Shown in pieces: positions 24,641 to 37,087 of a stretch of DNA of 64,000 bases. Source of the stretch: Euwallacea fornicatus (lineage: Eukaryota; Arthropoda; Insecta; Coleoptera; Curculionidae); contig NC_089549.1 in the NCBI RefSeq assembly GCF_040115645.1, positions 2,294,001 through 2,358,000 of the forward strand. Reading direction: 5' to 3'. The first letter of the stretch is position 1, and the number at the start of each line of letters is the position of its first letter. The notes under the pieces were generated by a model, which saw only the letters and a list, made by a program, of their open reading frames with translations, ran no database searches and was not told the DNA's origin. Position numbers and translations under genes: made by a program.

Positions 24641-27600
24641 TGTTGGAAATTTTCCATATATATTCCAATTTCTCCATTAAGTTTCAGTAACCTGCACCTA
24701 AAACGTCTTGTAAATTTCGAATTCTACGCCAATTCCTCGTATCGACAATTAAGGGCGCTCGGCATCGACGCCTTGACGCATCGTTCTTTGCGCCATCGGT
24801 ATTAGTTTTTGTTTTATGTGAGGTTTTTTACGTATAGATAATAAAATTCCTTTTATTTAGGATCCCGGAACTTCTACATTACAATATTGGCTTCCGACAT
24901 CCCCACGTTCCTGAAATTTTTCGGGATTGTAATCCCCAGACACGAGTACTCTCGCACCACTCTTGCATTAATTGCTTTGCCCCGATTTAGTGAGCAGTTT
25001 GTCCGATTTTATTTAGACCCTTGTTTTTCGATAGATAAAGAGTGTTAAAGAAAATTGCATGCACAAGTCCTAAGGGTTTGGGTAAACCTATTGATCGAAC
25101 AGTTTTTTATATACAGGATGTGCTAGAAAGAAGTTGTAAGACAAAGGATTATTTTTTATAGGATAAATAACATGATATTATTCCTTATTTGAAAGCGATA
25201 TAGATGTATTTATCAAATTTTTTTCAACGAATACACAAACATGTATTTATCACATCCTGTATATTACGTGGCAACTATCTGCATAAAACTTTTCTTTTAA
25301 ACTATCGTCATGGAAAAGGATTTAAATAAGACCGAACACCCTGTATTTCCTCTATTCCCAAGTGAAATTCGGGAGCGTAACAAAACTTACACAACTTAAG
25401 CACTTAAAAGTCTTGGAAATTCGCAATTTCGAGTGAAATTTAAAATATCCTAGATAATCTTCACAGAATTCACCGGTTAAGAAAGGCTTGACGAAACAAT
25501 TTTAAATTCGTCACATTAAATATTTCCTCACGGTCAGTTACTTTTGCAGTGGCGCTGTCTCGCTGGGAAAAGTTTTATAAAACCAGAAGATTTGTATTAA
25601 AAAATCGATGGGGCATATTACACCATTATTAAAAAGTTTCTAGAACGCCCGAAATGTCCTCAGAAAATAACAAATATTTTTCGAACGAGCAAGTCTTTCT
25701 ACTAATTCAGCAGTAAAAACGTTAAATATATTTTGTAAATTTCCGAAATTATGGGCAAGCAACGCCACTGTCTTAAACTCAATTGTAACACGTATTTTTT
25801 TTTCAATGAGAAGCTCTATATATCTCCCCAGCTCAACCTATACAGAGATGCTCCCTATACAAGCTATGTCTTCTAAGAACTCATACAGGGATGTCCCGCA
25901 CCTTTAGTCAATACGATTTTTCTTGCTTTCTAATATAGTCTCGGACCTTTCACATTAACATCAGTTGTATACGTCACTGTTTCTTGAATGAAAATTTCAT
26001 AAATGTTCCTGTCTCCTGGATAGTACCAGAAATTTCACGCTTAAAATTAATAGTTTTTTAAATTTTCTCTTAGACAAAGATAAAAAATAGTTTAAAACTG
26101 CGTAATAATAAAAATTTCTGACGTATATGACGATGACAGTTGACAGTTTTGACGTATGAAATGAGACTGGTTCGCAATTTACCACACAAGTATGCGGAGC
26201 ATAAAATATTGTTCTGTAAATACCAATTAAATGTTCAGGAGAGTAAAATATACTTTCTTGGCTGGGAACTTTACAATCCTACTCTGAAGTAGTTACAGCG
26301 GTCTTTTATCGATTATATTCCGTTGAAACTGAACCCCGTCCTCATACCAAAAACGACACAAAACGTATCGGTAAAGTCCGAACGCTTTAAAGACACCGCA
26401 GTGTCATAATATTCTCATTTAACTAACTGGTGTGAGTAAAGTAAAACGAAAACGTATTCTTCTTAAAGCTTTCGGACTCATATTATATTCCGAAACCTGA
26501 GTTCACGCGATACCCGATTCTTTCTTTCCATGTTGCCGCGGTTGCCAGAATGTGTAATTTTTATTAGATCTTTATTAACTAATTAACTTTCCTCTTCTTT
26601 CCCTTCCTACAACTATATCCCAGTGTTCAGTTAAGGCACGCTGATAGGTTAGCATATAATCATAACAACCCCGTCGCCAGTGTTAGGTATTCCTCACATT
26701 ACGCACGCGGAGAACACATAAAAATAGAGGTTTAGCTAAGTCAGTTAAGACTTGTTAGCTCAAAAAAAAACAGGTTTCCCAGAAAAAATTACCCGTTTAC
26801 ACTGTTACATGGGCTCTCTGATTTGCGGCTTCCTAGAGGAAATTGGCCGAAGTTAGTTAGATAATTCAGGTTAGTTCAGGCTAGTTCGAGTAGTTTAATT
26901 GCCGAGAGTTTGTTATTGAGAATTTCAAAAACGTTGACTGTTTTAACTAAGGAAAGTGAGATTATTTCAAGTTTGATGGATTAGCGTTCGTTTTAACCTG
27001 AACTAACTGGCGAAAGTTCTCTCGAGAAATTGATAGCAAAAAAAAAACAGGCGAAAACGAAGAAAAATTGTAAAGTTTCCTCTCGTTACTCGTTGAATTA
27101 GCGAATTGTTATTGGCCCATAAACTCGTCCTCGGGAGACATAACACACACTTCATAACACACTTCGAGACATACATATACTACATAAGACGTTGTTCAAG
27201 ACCGCAGAAGATAAGAAAACGTAGCATTAAAATTACTTTTTACTGAAGAGAGCTCGATTTTCGACTCGAAACTTTAGTATTGGCAGAAAACCGTTTCATT
27301 TCAGTTTTTCAACCAACTTAAAATTAATATGAATTGCCCAAAACTGGATACAACTTGGGCTAACCCGATTCCAAAGCGACTCGTCCCCAAGAGCGAGGTA
27401 TCGTTAACTTGTGTTGACCAAGCTGAGGTCGAAATTGTTTCTTCATTTAACTGATGGAGATGCTGAAGCCGCAGCTGACCAGAATCAGCCCAAGCGCGAG
27501 ACATTTCATTCATAATCGAAATTCGAAAGAGTTCTTTATTCTAGTTTTCAGAGGGACTCTGAGAGTTCCAAGTTCTTCAAAAGTTGAAATAGCCCGAATA

Positions 27601-28540
27601 GCCGTCCACCTGAAAATTGCATTTTCATCCTATTGAAAAAACTTCAATTCAACGAAAATTTTCAAACCTGACCTGAACTAACCAGAATTCAGGATAATTT
27701 TAATCGATTCAGTTGTTCGATTCCGATAAATCAGAAATAAATACGAATTAGTTCTTAGTGATTTGCCTAATTAATTTTGAAATAATTCAATTTTCCTCGC
27801 GGATCCTGTATTATCTGAACAGACGGACCTCCTGTACCACAAGAATCATTCAGCATGTCAACTTTCAACGACCAGCAGCAACCAATTTGTCAGATGGTCG
27901 TTTAGAACGCCAGCCCTCTGGCACCGTAATCACACCAATACTATAATCAATTAGTTTCAACGTGATTATCCTATAATTTGCGAGATGAACCATTACTCAC
28001 GAATTTCTAGATAATTTGAATTAATTAAGGCAGTAGTTCAAGCGGGACATAAAAGGCCATCGACGTCTTCTACACACTTTCACTTTTATCCGAATCCCTT
28101 ACATGGCAGATTTGCGTTGCGTTGCGTGAGAACTTGCCGTTTATGTTAAATAATATCAGGTGATATTTCGTATTCCAGTGATTGTAGGCGGGATCTATTA
28201 AAAATCAATGAAATCGATTAAAACGTCGATTAAACTCATCCTCCAACTACCGTCTCGGACCCATTCCAGATGTAATTTTTCTCCTTCCGTTATTTTTTTT
28301 TTCACTTTAATTGAAGAGTGATCATTCATAATGAGGACGTGTGTATCTCGGTCGATTATCGAGAAAAAAAAACAAAAAAGCCGTTTTCTGCAATTCACCA
28401 AATGAAAGGAAAAATCCAGTCAAATGAGTGCGAAGGCTTTGGCTTCATTTGGCTAATTTGGATGTCTACGCCTCATCATGAATTAAAAGTTTAAGTTGTA
28501 AACTGCAAGGTGTGAAAGTGTTTTAAATTCTTCTTATAGC
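24641..28540. other. Intergenic or intronic DNA, no supported gene
   Basis: If the signal-peptide exon belongs to the protease, this is intronic. TATACAGGATGTG at 25119 and CACATCCTGTATATT near 25254 are inverted transposon-end motifs about 140 bases apart, and ACACCCTGTATT lies at 25338. No conserved domain found; I looked in particular for Cys-rich LDLa or clip exons and saw none. Confidence 0.35.
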
Positions 28541-28559
28541 CTCATAATGCTAAATTTGA

Positions 28560-28850
28560 CGGGAGTATTTGAATGAAGTGTATGAGAGCAATTAGGTAGG
28601 ACGGGGTGGTCCCCTGGATCGCCTGACTTAAACAGCCTAGACTTTTTCTCATGAGGACGTCTAAAATCTTTATTGTACACAACGCCAGTGAATACCGCCG
28701 AAAAGTTACGAAATGGACTGTTAGATGCATGTCAAGAAATATTCTGGGGGTATTGGAAGGGATATGAGCATTGATGACAAGAAGGGCGGACTCATGTGTG
28801 AGAGTTCGAGGAGGTCACCTTCAAAGTTGCTGTAACGTAGTTTCCTGGTC
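28560..28850 (+). pseudogene. DDE_3-type transposase relic, 3' end
   Basis: With frameshifts, the plus strand reads VGRGGP, then the broken equivalent of SPDLTSLDFF, a PVNTAE-LRNG helix and a terminal RVRGGHLQS-like end. This is the same C-terminal layout as the relics at 4925 and 35655. Several stops and frame changes; inactive. Confidence 0.55.
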
Positions 28851-29702
28851 AACGTTAGTTTTCTCATTATTTAGGGTCGTCCCGGCTTTCACTATTAACA
28901 GGGAGTTCCAAATAAACTCTAAAAATGATTAAAAATAGAGGACTATCTATAGTAAACAGTTGCATACCCATAAAAAACTTTGACTTTATCTGACGGATTA
29001 CAGAAAGGCGTTTTCTACTTTTTCCTCGATAGCCGACGCAGACGCGAAAAAACTCCTCGAAACCAAAAAAGTTCTAAACAAAACCAAAAAAATCATTTCG
29101 AATTTTATACTTTACCGGGGGTGCACCGTGAAAAAGTCCTGAGGATCAAAACGGGGCGTGACCCCTGAAAATATCACCCCGTGGAAGATCACGACCATTT
29201 GACTTGCCCAACGATGTAATGCCTGGGGCGTAAACTATTCTCAAATTTCAGCTAAATATCTCAAAAACGGCCGAAGCACAAGTGAAGAAAAAATTGAAAC
29301 AATTCTGAAATTTGAACACCCTGCAGGTGGGTGAAGAAGCCTTGGCCGACCTACATTCGTGTGAAATTTTAGTCATGAAATAAGCCAAACAGTCACTCTC
29401 TTGCGTGTGTACGTGATATTTAGGAGCGCCCTGTATGTTCCTTCATGGAACGTAGAGATAGATTAAATATGCAATTAAAATTAGTTCAACTAACAGGAAG
29501 CGGAACAATTTCAAAAAACCGTTTAACCTCGAGAACATACCAAACTTGTGATCATTACGTGGGAGATTAAGTTAAATTAAATTACAGTTAATGATGTCTG
29601 CAAGCCATCTTTTCCTTTCGAGCAGACGCTATTCGTCTTCGAGGGAACCAAACCACGGCGAACATTGTTATTAATTTACTTTTACAGACATTTCCATTTC
29701 AG

Positions 29703-32700
29703 TCATAATAAGGGTTCTTGTAACGTTGTAGATTGTGGTCGAAGTTTCAGAAGGTCCCGCCAACCCAGGGCTGATTCAGTTGGGAGGATCATCAACGGAA
29801 AGCAGAGCGTTAAAGGCGCCTGGCCATGGCAAGTAAGTTGTTCGATATTGTTGAGAATTTATTATCAGCGACCGGAACCATTCTCAGCTCAAACAAAAAA
29901 ATAATAATAATAATAATAAAAAACCGCTGAAATGTGGACATAAACAATTAAGTAAAACGCATTTCGTTTACAATACACTTTCCTCAAAAGAATTCAATTT
30001 TACTGTTGGTTACGGTGAATTGCTTCATCTTCCTATGTAATTTTTACTGACTCGCTTTCATTAATGTCAAGTTCAAGATTTCATGCAGTCATCGTGGTTT
30101 GTTACGAAATCTTTTTTATGCTTTGCTGACCATATTTTTGTAGGTCATTGCATACTCGGTGGTCAGCGAAGATAGATTGCGGTCCGGTGGTTTTTTTATG
30201 ACTTGCATAAGTAGGAGGAATTTATTTTCGATGAGGATTTTTAACGATTATCTCAATTTCTCGATTGTCTATTAAATCCGAAAGCGGGCGTGCCGAAAAA
30301 GACTGAGAGCCTCGAGGGCTGCTGAAATGTGCTCAACTGAGGCCATGCCCGCTTTTAATGCGAAAGCAAATTTAGTACGCGAATAACCTAACTAGAACTG
30401 ATTTCGAATTATTGGGACCTGGGCGAAACAATAAATTCGTTATTAAAAAACGACTAAGAACGCTTTCATTTTGTGTTGTATACCTACATTTGCATGCATT
30501 CCTTCCTTTTCATTGGCAGCAGATATTCTCTGCAGTCGAACTGAAAGCTCTGCTGCTCCTATATGAACATGAGGCTGTCACTCCCTGGTTTTCTTTCCTT
30601 TCTCACATTGTTGCACCAAAGTGCAATCATCAAAGATTTTAAACGAATAGTCGACGCAGTTAGTTAAAGAAAAAAAGTAGCATTTCTCAGCCTGGTCATC
30701 ATAAGAAATTTTATTAATCTCCAAAGTAACTTCCTGTTTCTTAGATAGCATTTTCTTTCGATCTGACCCGATTTTTTTGTAGGAGATACTCCTTTCTCAT
30801 TGCAATTCTTTTGTGGAACCTTCAGAGTTAGTTCGTATCGCCATTTGCTTTAGTTCTGAGAGAGTAGCAGACATTCTTACATTTTTCAAGGATTCTTGCA
30901 TTTCACGAGGAGAGTCCGAGAAGCACCTGACCTCGCACACAGGTGGCGACTTGTTTGTTAAAAACGTGTCGATTACAAAGGCCCAGCGTTAAAAAGCTCA
31001 TATTTAAAGTTCGAGGGTACCGCGTTGGTTCGTGTTTGTTTCGGTACCGTTTAAAGTGAACGGTTTTGAAGTATTATACAAACTGATTGCAGTGAATAAA
31101 TTAGGAAAAAGCGACCGCATTTGGCGAAAAAGAAAGTCTTGTTTCATCAAGACAACGCACCAGTCCACACTTCCGTCATCGCGATGGTCGAAATCAATCA
31201 ACTTGGTTTCGGACTTTTTCCTCGCCCAACCCACTCGCCAGATCTGGCCCCCTCAGATTATTTTCTAAACTTGAAAAAATGACTCGGTCGAAAATAATTT
31301 GCCGTTAATGAACAGGCCGAGGGCGATGTTTATTTTAAAACGTTCGAAGCTTCTTTACCGAACATCGTTTACAAATGTGTCGATCTCAAAGGACGCTACG
31401 TTGAGATATAATGTAATATTTTCCATTTTTTTTTCTTTAAATGTAAGCTCAGGTACCGTGGGTACTACCGTCGCACATGCGCTAGGCCTAAAATTATCTC
31501 TCAAAGCCGTGAGAGTTCCCTCGTTATCTAAATTTATGCAGCACGCGTCTAAAGTCGCTTCACTATCCGAGCTTCGAAATGAATAGACCTAACGATTTGA
31601 AATTTGCAGGTGTGTCATAGGGCATGACATGCCATTTTTGGACACCAAGCGGACAACTCTAGGTTCCGGAATGCTGACTAGGCTCGTTCCGAAAGGAAAG
31701 GGACATATGTTTTTTTAATGGGACAGCGGGTCGCTCCACATGTCCATTTGAAGGACTAGGAGTTCTCGACAGTTTCCTAACGATTCATGGTTCTAGCAAT
31801 TGCCCTTTTTAACTGCAATTTTTTATATCTCTCAGCAGTGCTGGTCAAAATTGGGGTAGAACACGTTCGCATTTCTGGTGTTTTCGTTCAAACAAATTAC
31901 AGTTTTTACCCCGATAGAGAATTTCATCAATAACACATCATGTTTTCACCGGCTGATTAAGTGATCGCCAGAATCGTGGAATTCTTGGAATCTAATATGA
32001 ATTATTGTACAGGGTGTCCGTGTCAAAACGAAGCACCCAAAACGTCTCTGCACTGGGAGGAAAATTTACGATAACAATGAAATACTTCTATTTAGATATC
32101 AAGGGGGAAGTTTAATTTGTCATTAGAGGAAATTGTATCACTCACCCCCTCACTCCCGATTACCCTTTCCCCTACTTTGATATTTTAACCGCGATCTCCC
32201 CATCGAGTGGCACATCATTGCAATCGGAATTTAATTTGCTACGTGATCGTACCAAAAAAGCTGAAATTGGTTAATGAAGTCAGGACTTAGAAGGAAAAAT
32301 GAGTACTAGAGCAAGTGGCTCAGGGACCTGTTTCCACCACCATTAACATAATTTTTTTTATTTCAAACTTGTCATTACGAGCAATTCATTTTACAGCAAG
32401 TAAAGTCGGAAATTTTCAAAACCGTTTTCCAGAAGTTCCATGTGGCTTAATAGAAGAGCGACCAGAGTCCCAAGACTCAGAAACAGAAAATGTCTCTTTT
32501 AAGGCTTAATTGAGATTTTTCCGTTATCTGTACCGGCCATATTAAATTCTCCAAACATATAGCAGAATTCATAGATGTCAAAATATCAAATTTTTGTAGG
32601 TATCCCTGCAACTACTTCATCCCCAGTTTGGATTTCTAGGGCATTGGTGCGGTGGAGTGATGATATCGCAAGAATGGTTACTAACTGCTGCTCATTGTAT

Positions 32701-35700
32701 TAACAAGTAAGTTCAAAAATTCTCTTTTCTTGTGTCTGTAAAATCACTCGCGCAAAACAGTAACAATTCAATGAAATATTGACTGGGAATTGATCTGTTT
32801 GTGCAGATTTATTGACTAGCTGTCTGGTTGCAAAGACCCTCTTAATACATTTTTTTTCTTAATTTAATTAAAGTCTCATCGTGATGAATGACTACTCAGT
32901 TATCGATTCAGCATGTTCATTTGTCAAGAATTTAATTATAAATGATCATTATCTTCGCTTTCCCTATCACGCTTGTTCTGTCAGAGTAAATAATAGTGGC
33001 GCTTGTTTTTAAGCCCAGGAGGTATTCTTCTGGTGTAGTAAAATGCATTGGAAATATGGAGATTTACAAAATCTCAGGAACAAGAAGAGTATCTTCTATC
33101 AACATGAAGTGACTGCTTCTGAAATGAACAATTTATGAATTCTAGTGACTTATTCAATTTACCACTAGCAGCCCTCTGGACTGCAGTAGTAGGGGATTGG
33201 GACAGGGATATGGAGGAGTTAACCGAAGAAAGGATTCCAATTGAGAAAATAATCTTGCATGAAAGATTTCACAATTTCCAACACGACATAGGTAGGTCTT
33301 CTATTATCTTAAATTATTTGCAGCGTCATTCATACATACGGTACGTCCCAGGATAGATGCAACAAGAGGACAAATGAACAAAAAAAAAATGAGTTTTTGA
33401 ATGACGCCTACGGGCTGAGTCCTGCTTGTTAGGAAATTATGGTATACAACAAGCGAGTTGATTTCGTGTTATACAGAGTGTTTTATAAACAAACTTGTAA
33501 AAACCAACGCCAATGAAGAGTTTTATTTTTTAAGTTATGAAGAAATTCGTCTGTGAATAGTTGTTTAGGGTGCAAACTTATATCTCCGTATCAAACTTGA
33601 AGAGTATAAAAGTATTTTTCGAAAAAAAAAATATTTCGGAACAAGTTAAATTGCTCGGATTGGAAGAAGCCCCCGAGATGCCCAGATCTTTGAACACTGG
33701 ACTTTTTTTTATGATTAAAAATAATTTTTTTCCAAAAAATACTTAATATATCCCTTATATTTGATGCAGAGATGTAAGATTGCAGTCTAAACAACTTTTT
33801 TTTAGTCGAATTTTTTTGGATCTTGAAAAATAAAGACGCTTCATTGGTGTTGATTTTTGTATGTTTGTTTCGAAAACGCCCCGTATAACACGGAATCGAA
33901 TCATTTTTTTATACCGTAGTTTTGTAACAAGCAGGACTCAGCCCGCAAACGTCATTTAAAAATTCAAAAATTGTTGGTCCATCGTTCCATCTATCCTGGG
34001 ACACGCTGTATACCACCTGGCTCGATATGAATTCCAAAGATGTCGGCCTTTTTCGTTGCCAGTGGGGGATAACAGTAAATACCTAAATTTTGGATAGTGT
34101 AGGAAAAAATATTGTCTGGTATTAGCCCTAGGAAATTGTGTCTGCGAGCCAAACGGGGCCATAAATTCTCGTTTTTTGGGCTATAAGAACTTCCGTCATC
34201 CTACTTTCGGGTAGAATTTTATATAATTTGGCAGAAAATGTTGATATTAATGAAAATGGATGATGGTGAATAAGACATCGTATCCTCAAAGTAGTTTAAT
34301 AACTCTATTACACAAGATCAAAAGAAAGTGCCTATTAAGCCTGGAGAGAATTTTCAGACGACAAGTCTCAAAGCACTGATACAAGGATTTCATCTTACAC
34401 GGGCATAATGGAGATAGGCAATTTCCACCTCTACCCTAATCTGTTAAACACCCTTAATACGGCGCAAATTAATCTTAGAATTTTATATTAAGGCCTAAGA
34501 AGTTTTAACACTAAATAAATTAAATTCCTTCTAAACGCTGTTTCTCCTTTGGCTCTAAGCTCTCATGAAAATGGCAAGACCAGTGAAATTTACCTCCAGA
34601 ACTCGAGTCCGGGCCGTTTGTCTTCCAACCAAGAGACTGAACCATAATGAAACGGACTTTTGTGTGGCAACTGGATGGGGAAGAGATCTGGAGGATGGAC
34701 TTCTGGCTGGCAAGCTTCTGGAAACCAAAGTTCCAGTGCACGATAATGCAGTTTGTAAGAAGAAATACGGGCATGCTGTTCACATTAGAAGTGGTCATTT
34801 GTGCGCTGGACATGTGGATGGATCCACAGGGACTTGTGTGGTAAGATCACGGAGAGAAATGTTGTTGAAGGGGGAGGAGAGGATTGGCTTAAAGTAGTGA
34901 TAGACTTAACAGCCTGGAACGATGGGGTATTTGCCAAATGCGAATTTTATACCCGAAAAGCTATATAATCCGCAAGGAAAGAAATGAAAAATCGGCAAAA
35001 TTTTGACAGTTCATACTCAGTAATAAAGCATTATCGGGCCCTGATATGCACCATGTCGATTCGAAAGTGAATCACCCTCGTATTCAGTTCTTATAGAAAA
35101 TACGAAAATATGTAAAAATGCATCGATTTTATTTTGAAAAGGGACATTCTTTAAGTCGACGTTCTATTAAATTACATGCACCCTCTAGCAAGGGTAGAAG
35201 CAACCACTAAAACCTTATGTGGGAAGGGGGATTAACTTATACCTCAATTAAAAGGTCTTTCAATTACTTTTCAAAATGTAGTTGTTTTTTTTTAATTGAG
35301 ATCTTTTCGAAAAATCATATCCAAACATGAGATTTTAGGAGTTCAAAATGAGTCAATTCTTTTCAGAACAATAATAAAGTATTTTCCAACCCCACTCTAA
35401 AATTCACAAAAACTTCCACTTGAATTTCCCTACACGCATTCCTTTCCTCAATCCTTCCAAATCTTGAGGCTGGATTTTATGAATAACAAATGATTATTTG
35501 GGTTTTTATTGGTATTTACAAACGCATTTATTCAAATATTCTACTTGTAGAAACACCAGCAAGAATAAGACTGTTCGATTAAAAAAGAACGATGGAATTC
35601 TTGATTTTCTTCTTTATCATTCGAAATCTTGTTGCGAGTTAAAGAAAGAGAAGATCTTCTTTGTTTTCCACAAAATGGAGCTCCACCGCATCGGTTTCTT

Positions 35701-36459
35701 CCTGGTAGATGGTGGTTACGCGGTGGGTTTCCTGGCAAATGGATCGGTCGAAGAGGACCGGGCGAGTGGCCCCCGCGCTCGCCCGATTTAACACCTCTCG
35801 ATTTTTTTGCCTGGGGTCATCTTGTGTTTACAAAACCCAACCTCAAGATTTGGAACGATTGACGCAACCGACTGCAGCTGCGTCCGTACATGGTAAAATG
35901 GCTGTCAAATGCCTTGAAGTTGCAATTGGCAACAGACAAAACTAAATATTTCCCGTGCTTCACGTGATTTATTGTCTGCTCCTCTTGGCCCTCCTGCAGG
36001 ATAAATTGCATTGTTTACGTAATAGAGATTAACTTTCATTGCACATCTAATATTTCATAATTTAGTCTAATCATAACGTGTGCCCCCGGTAACACTCTTA
36101 CCTCCATAATGTGACAAGTAGGTACATGTAAGCTTAAAAGCACATAATGGCAAAAGCCTAATTGCTCTTAACTTTTTATAATGCAAATTCCGCATTTTTA
36201 CTCTTGCATGCTGCTTTGAAAACTCTTACGTTAAAATTTTATTTAAGCTCATACCCTCCTAATGCAGGGCGATTCTGGTGGTCCACTGCAATGTGCCATG
36301 AGCGATGGACGATGGATATTAGCGGGAATAACCTCCTTCGGATCAGGCTGCGCCAAACCGGGATTTCCGGATGTTTACACAAGATTATCATATTATTTGC
36401 CCTGGATCAAAATGAAGATGAAGACTTATAGGAGCGATCTCCGGAGGCGGTACGGGTGA
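29703..36459 (+). CDS. Secreted S1 family serine protease, catalytic domain
   Basis: Five coding exons join in phase: 29703-29832, 32600-32706, 33146-33291, 34560-34840, 36268-36459 (285 codons with TGA). Order: a Cys-containing pro-region (DCGRS), activation site GR|IINGK, WPWQVSL, TAAHC (catalytic His), HDIALM (catalytic Asp), ATGWG, CVGDSGGPLQC (catalytic Ser), SFGSGCAKPG and a PWI C-terminal helix with a basic tail. All triad residues are present, so an active endopeptidase is expected after zymogen cleavage. The residue six before the Ser is Gly, not Asp, so trypsin-like Arg/Lys preference is unlikely. The pro-region Cys probably bridges to the VCLP Cys. The N-terminus is missing: exon 29703 starts inside a codon, and a signal peptide with perhaps further domains must lie upstream (see 23098). 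Specific orthologue not recognised. Confidence 0.88.
29901..29921. repeat. (ATA)n microsatellite
   Basis: Seven ATA/AAT trinucleotide units in the first intron of the serine protease. No function implied. Confidence 0.8.
31085..31420 (+). pseudogene. mariner transposase relic, C-terminal half
   Basis: Lies in protease intron 29833-32599. The plus strand gives KKVLFHQDNAPVHTS (second catalytic Asp), then HSPDLAPSDYF (third catalytic Asp, D34D spacing), NLKK followed by a stop where FLFPNLKKWL is usual, and after frame changes a tail resembling VDLKGRYVEI. The N-terminal half is absent. Mariner group by these blocks. The minus-strand open frame here is a shadow. Confidence 0.75.
33334..34012. 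mobile_element. Fold-back element, family B copy 1
   Basis: Left arm from about 33334 (CGTCCCAGGATAGATG, then GGGCTGAGTCCTGCTTGTTA) is the inverted complement of the right arm ending near 34012. Arms of roughly 290 bases flank a short centre near 33660-33720. Flanked by TA. Internal ACAGAGTGTTTTATAAACAAAC and its inverted partner CGCCCCGTATAAC lie within the arms. Noncoding; sits in protease intron 33292-34559. Copy 2 is at 59779-60681. Confidence 0.75.
35655..35943 (+). pseudogene. DDE_3-type transposase relic
   Basis: In protease intron 34841-36267. Two overlapping plus frames give QNGAPPHRFL, IGRRGPGEWPPRSPDLTP, LDFFAWGHL and then KTQPQDLERLTQ, the catalytic core and C-terminal helix of this transposase group. 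One frameshift separates WGHL from the helix. Best preserved of the four copies in the window, but still a fragment. Confidence 0.7.
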
Positions 36460-36697
36460 AACTCGAAGAGAGCAAAATTGTAGGTCCGAAGTTACCGATG
36501 CAATTTATTACCACTTGGAAGATCCTGTATGGCGTACACTGCAATATTGTGTACGATATCATGTTCCGTGCGGAATTACCTTCTCAAGTACTCTCTATTT
36601 TATGTGATATTATCATGACACCGTTTACCAATACGAAAGTAATTTATTAGCGTTTGTAAATATTTATTACCATTTTTTATTAATATAAATTATTTTA

Positions 36698-36703
36698 AAT
36701 AAA
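36698..36703 (+). promoter_or_regulatory. Poly(A) signal of the serine protease gene
   Basis: AATAAA 239 nt after the protease stop, in an AT-rich 3' UTR-like stretch. Canonical hexamer at a normal distance. Confidence 0.6.
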
Positions 36704-37087
36704 TCATTATCTCGTTTATTGACAATAACACGTCAGCTCTCACTCCGGGCTGAAATACCACATTCCGTCCTCATTTGCATACCACCAATTTCATTTATAT
36801 TAGGCAACAATCTAGTTTTAGACATTTCCAACTAGATCGGATTATTTCGACCAAATTCAACTTGCAAACATGTTGCTTTATTACAAAAATTATTTCCTAA
36901 TGCGATTACAACAAGTTTCGAATGTGTATACATATTTTATAATATTATCGACATCAGCCAGTCAGACAGTGGCATTCGACGAAGAGGTATTGTGATCTTA
37001 GGGTTTGTTGTCGATTTGGCGAAAAATCGGCAGAAAGCTCGTTAAAATCCAAAGAAAAATTCTAATTCGAAATATCGTGTGAGTAAA

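Noticed and set aside
27826..27915. Exon following the signal peptide, reading DGPPVPQESFSMSTFNDQQQ
   Set aside because: Phase fits and composition is suggestive, but the only donor before the stop is a poor GTCGTT and no domain is recognised, so it is not listed as a feature.
31004..31234. Minus-strand 76-codon frame
   Set aside because: Shadow of the mariner relic read on the plus strand.
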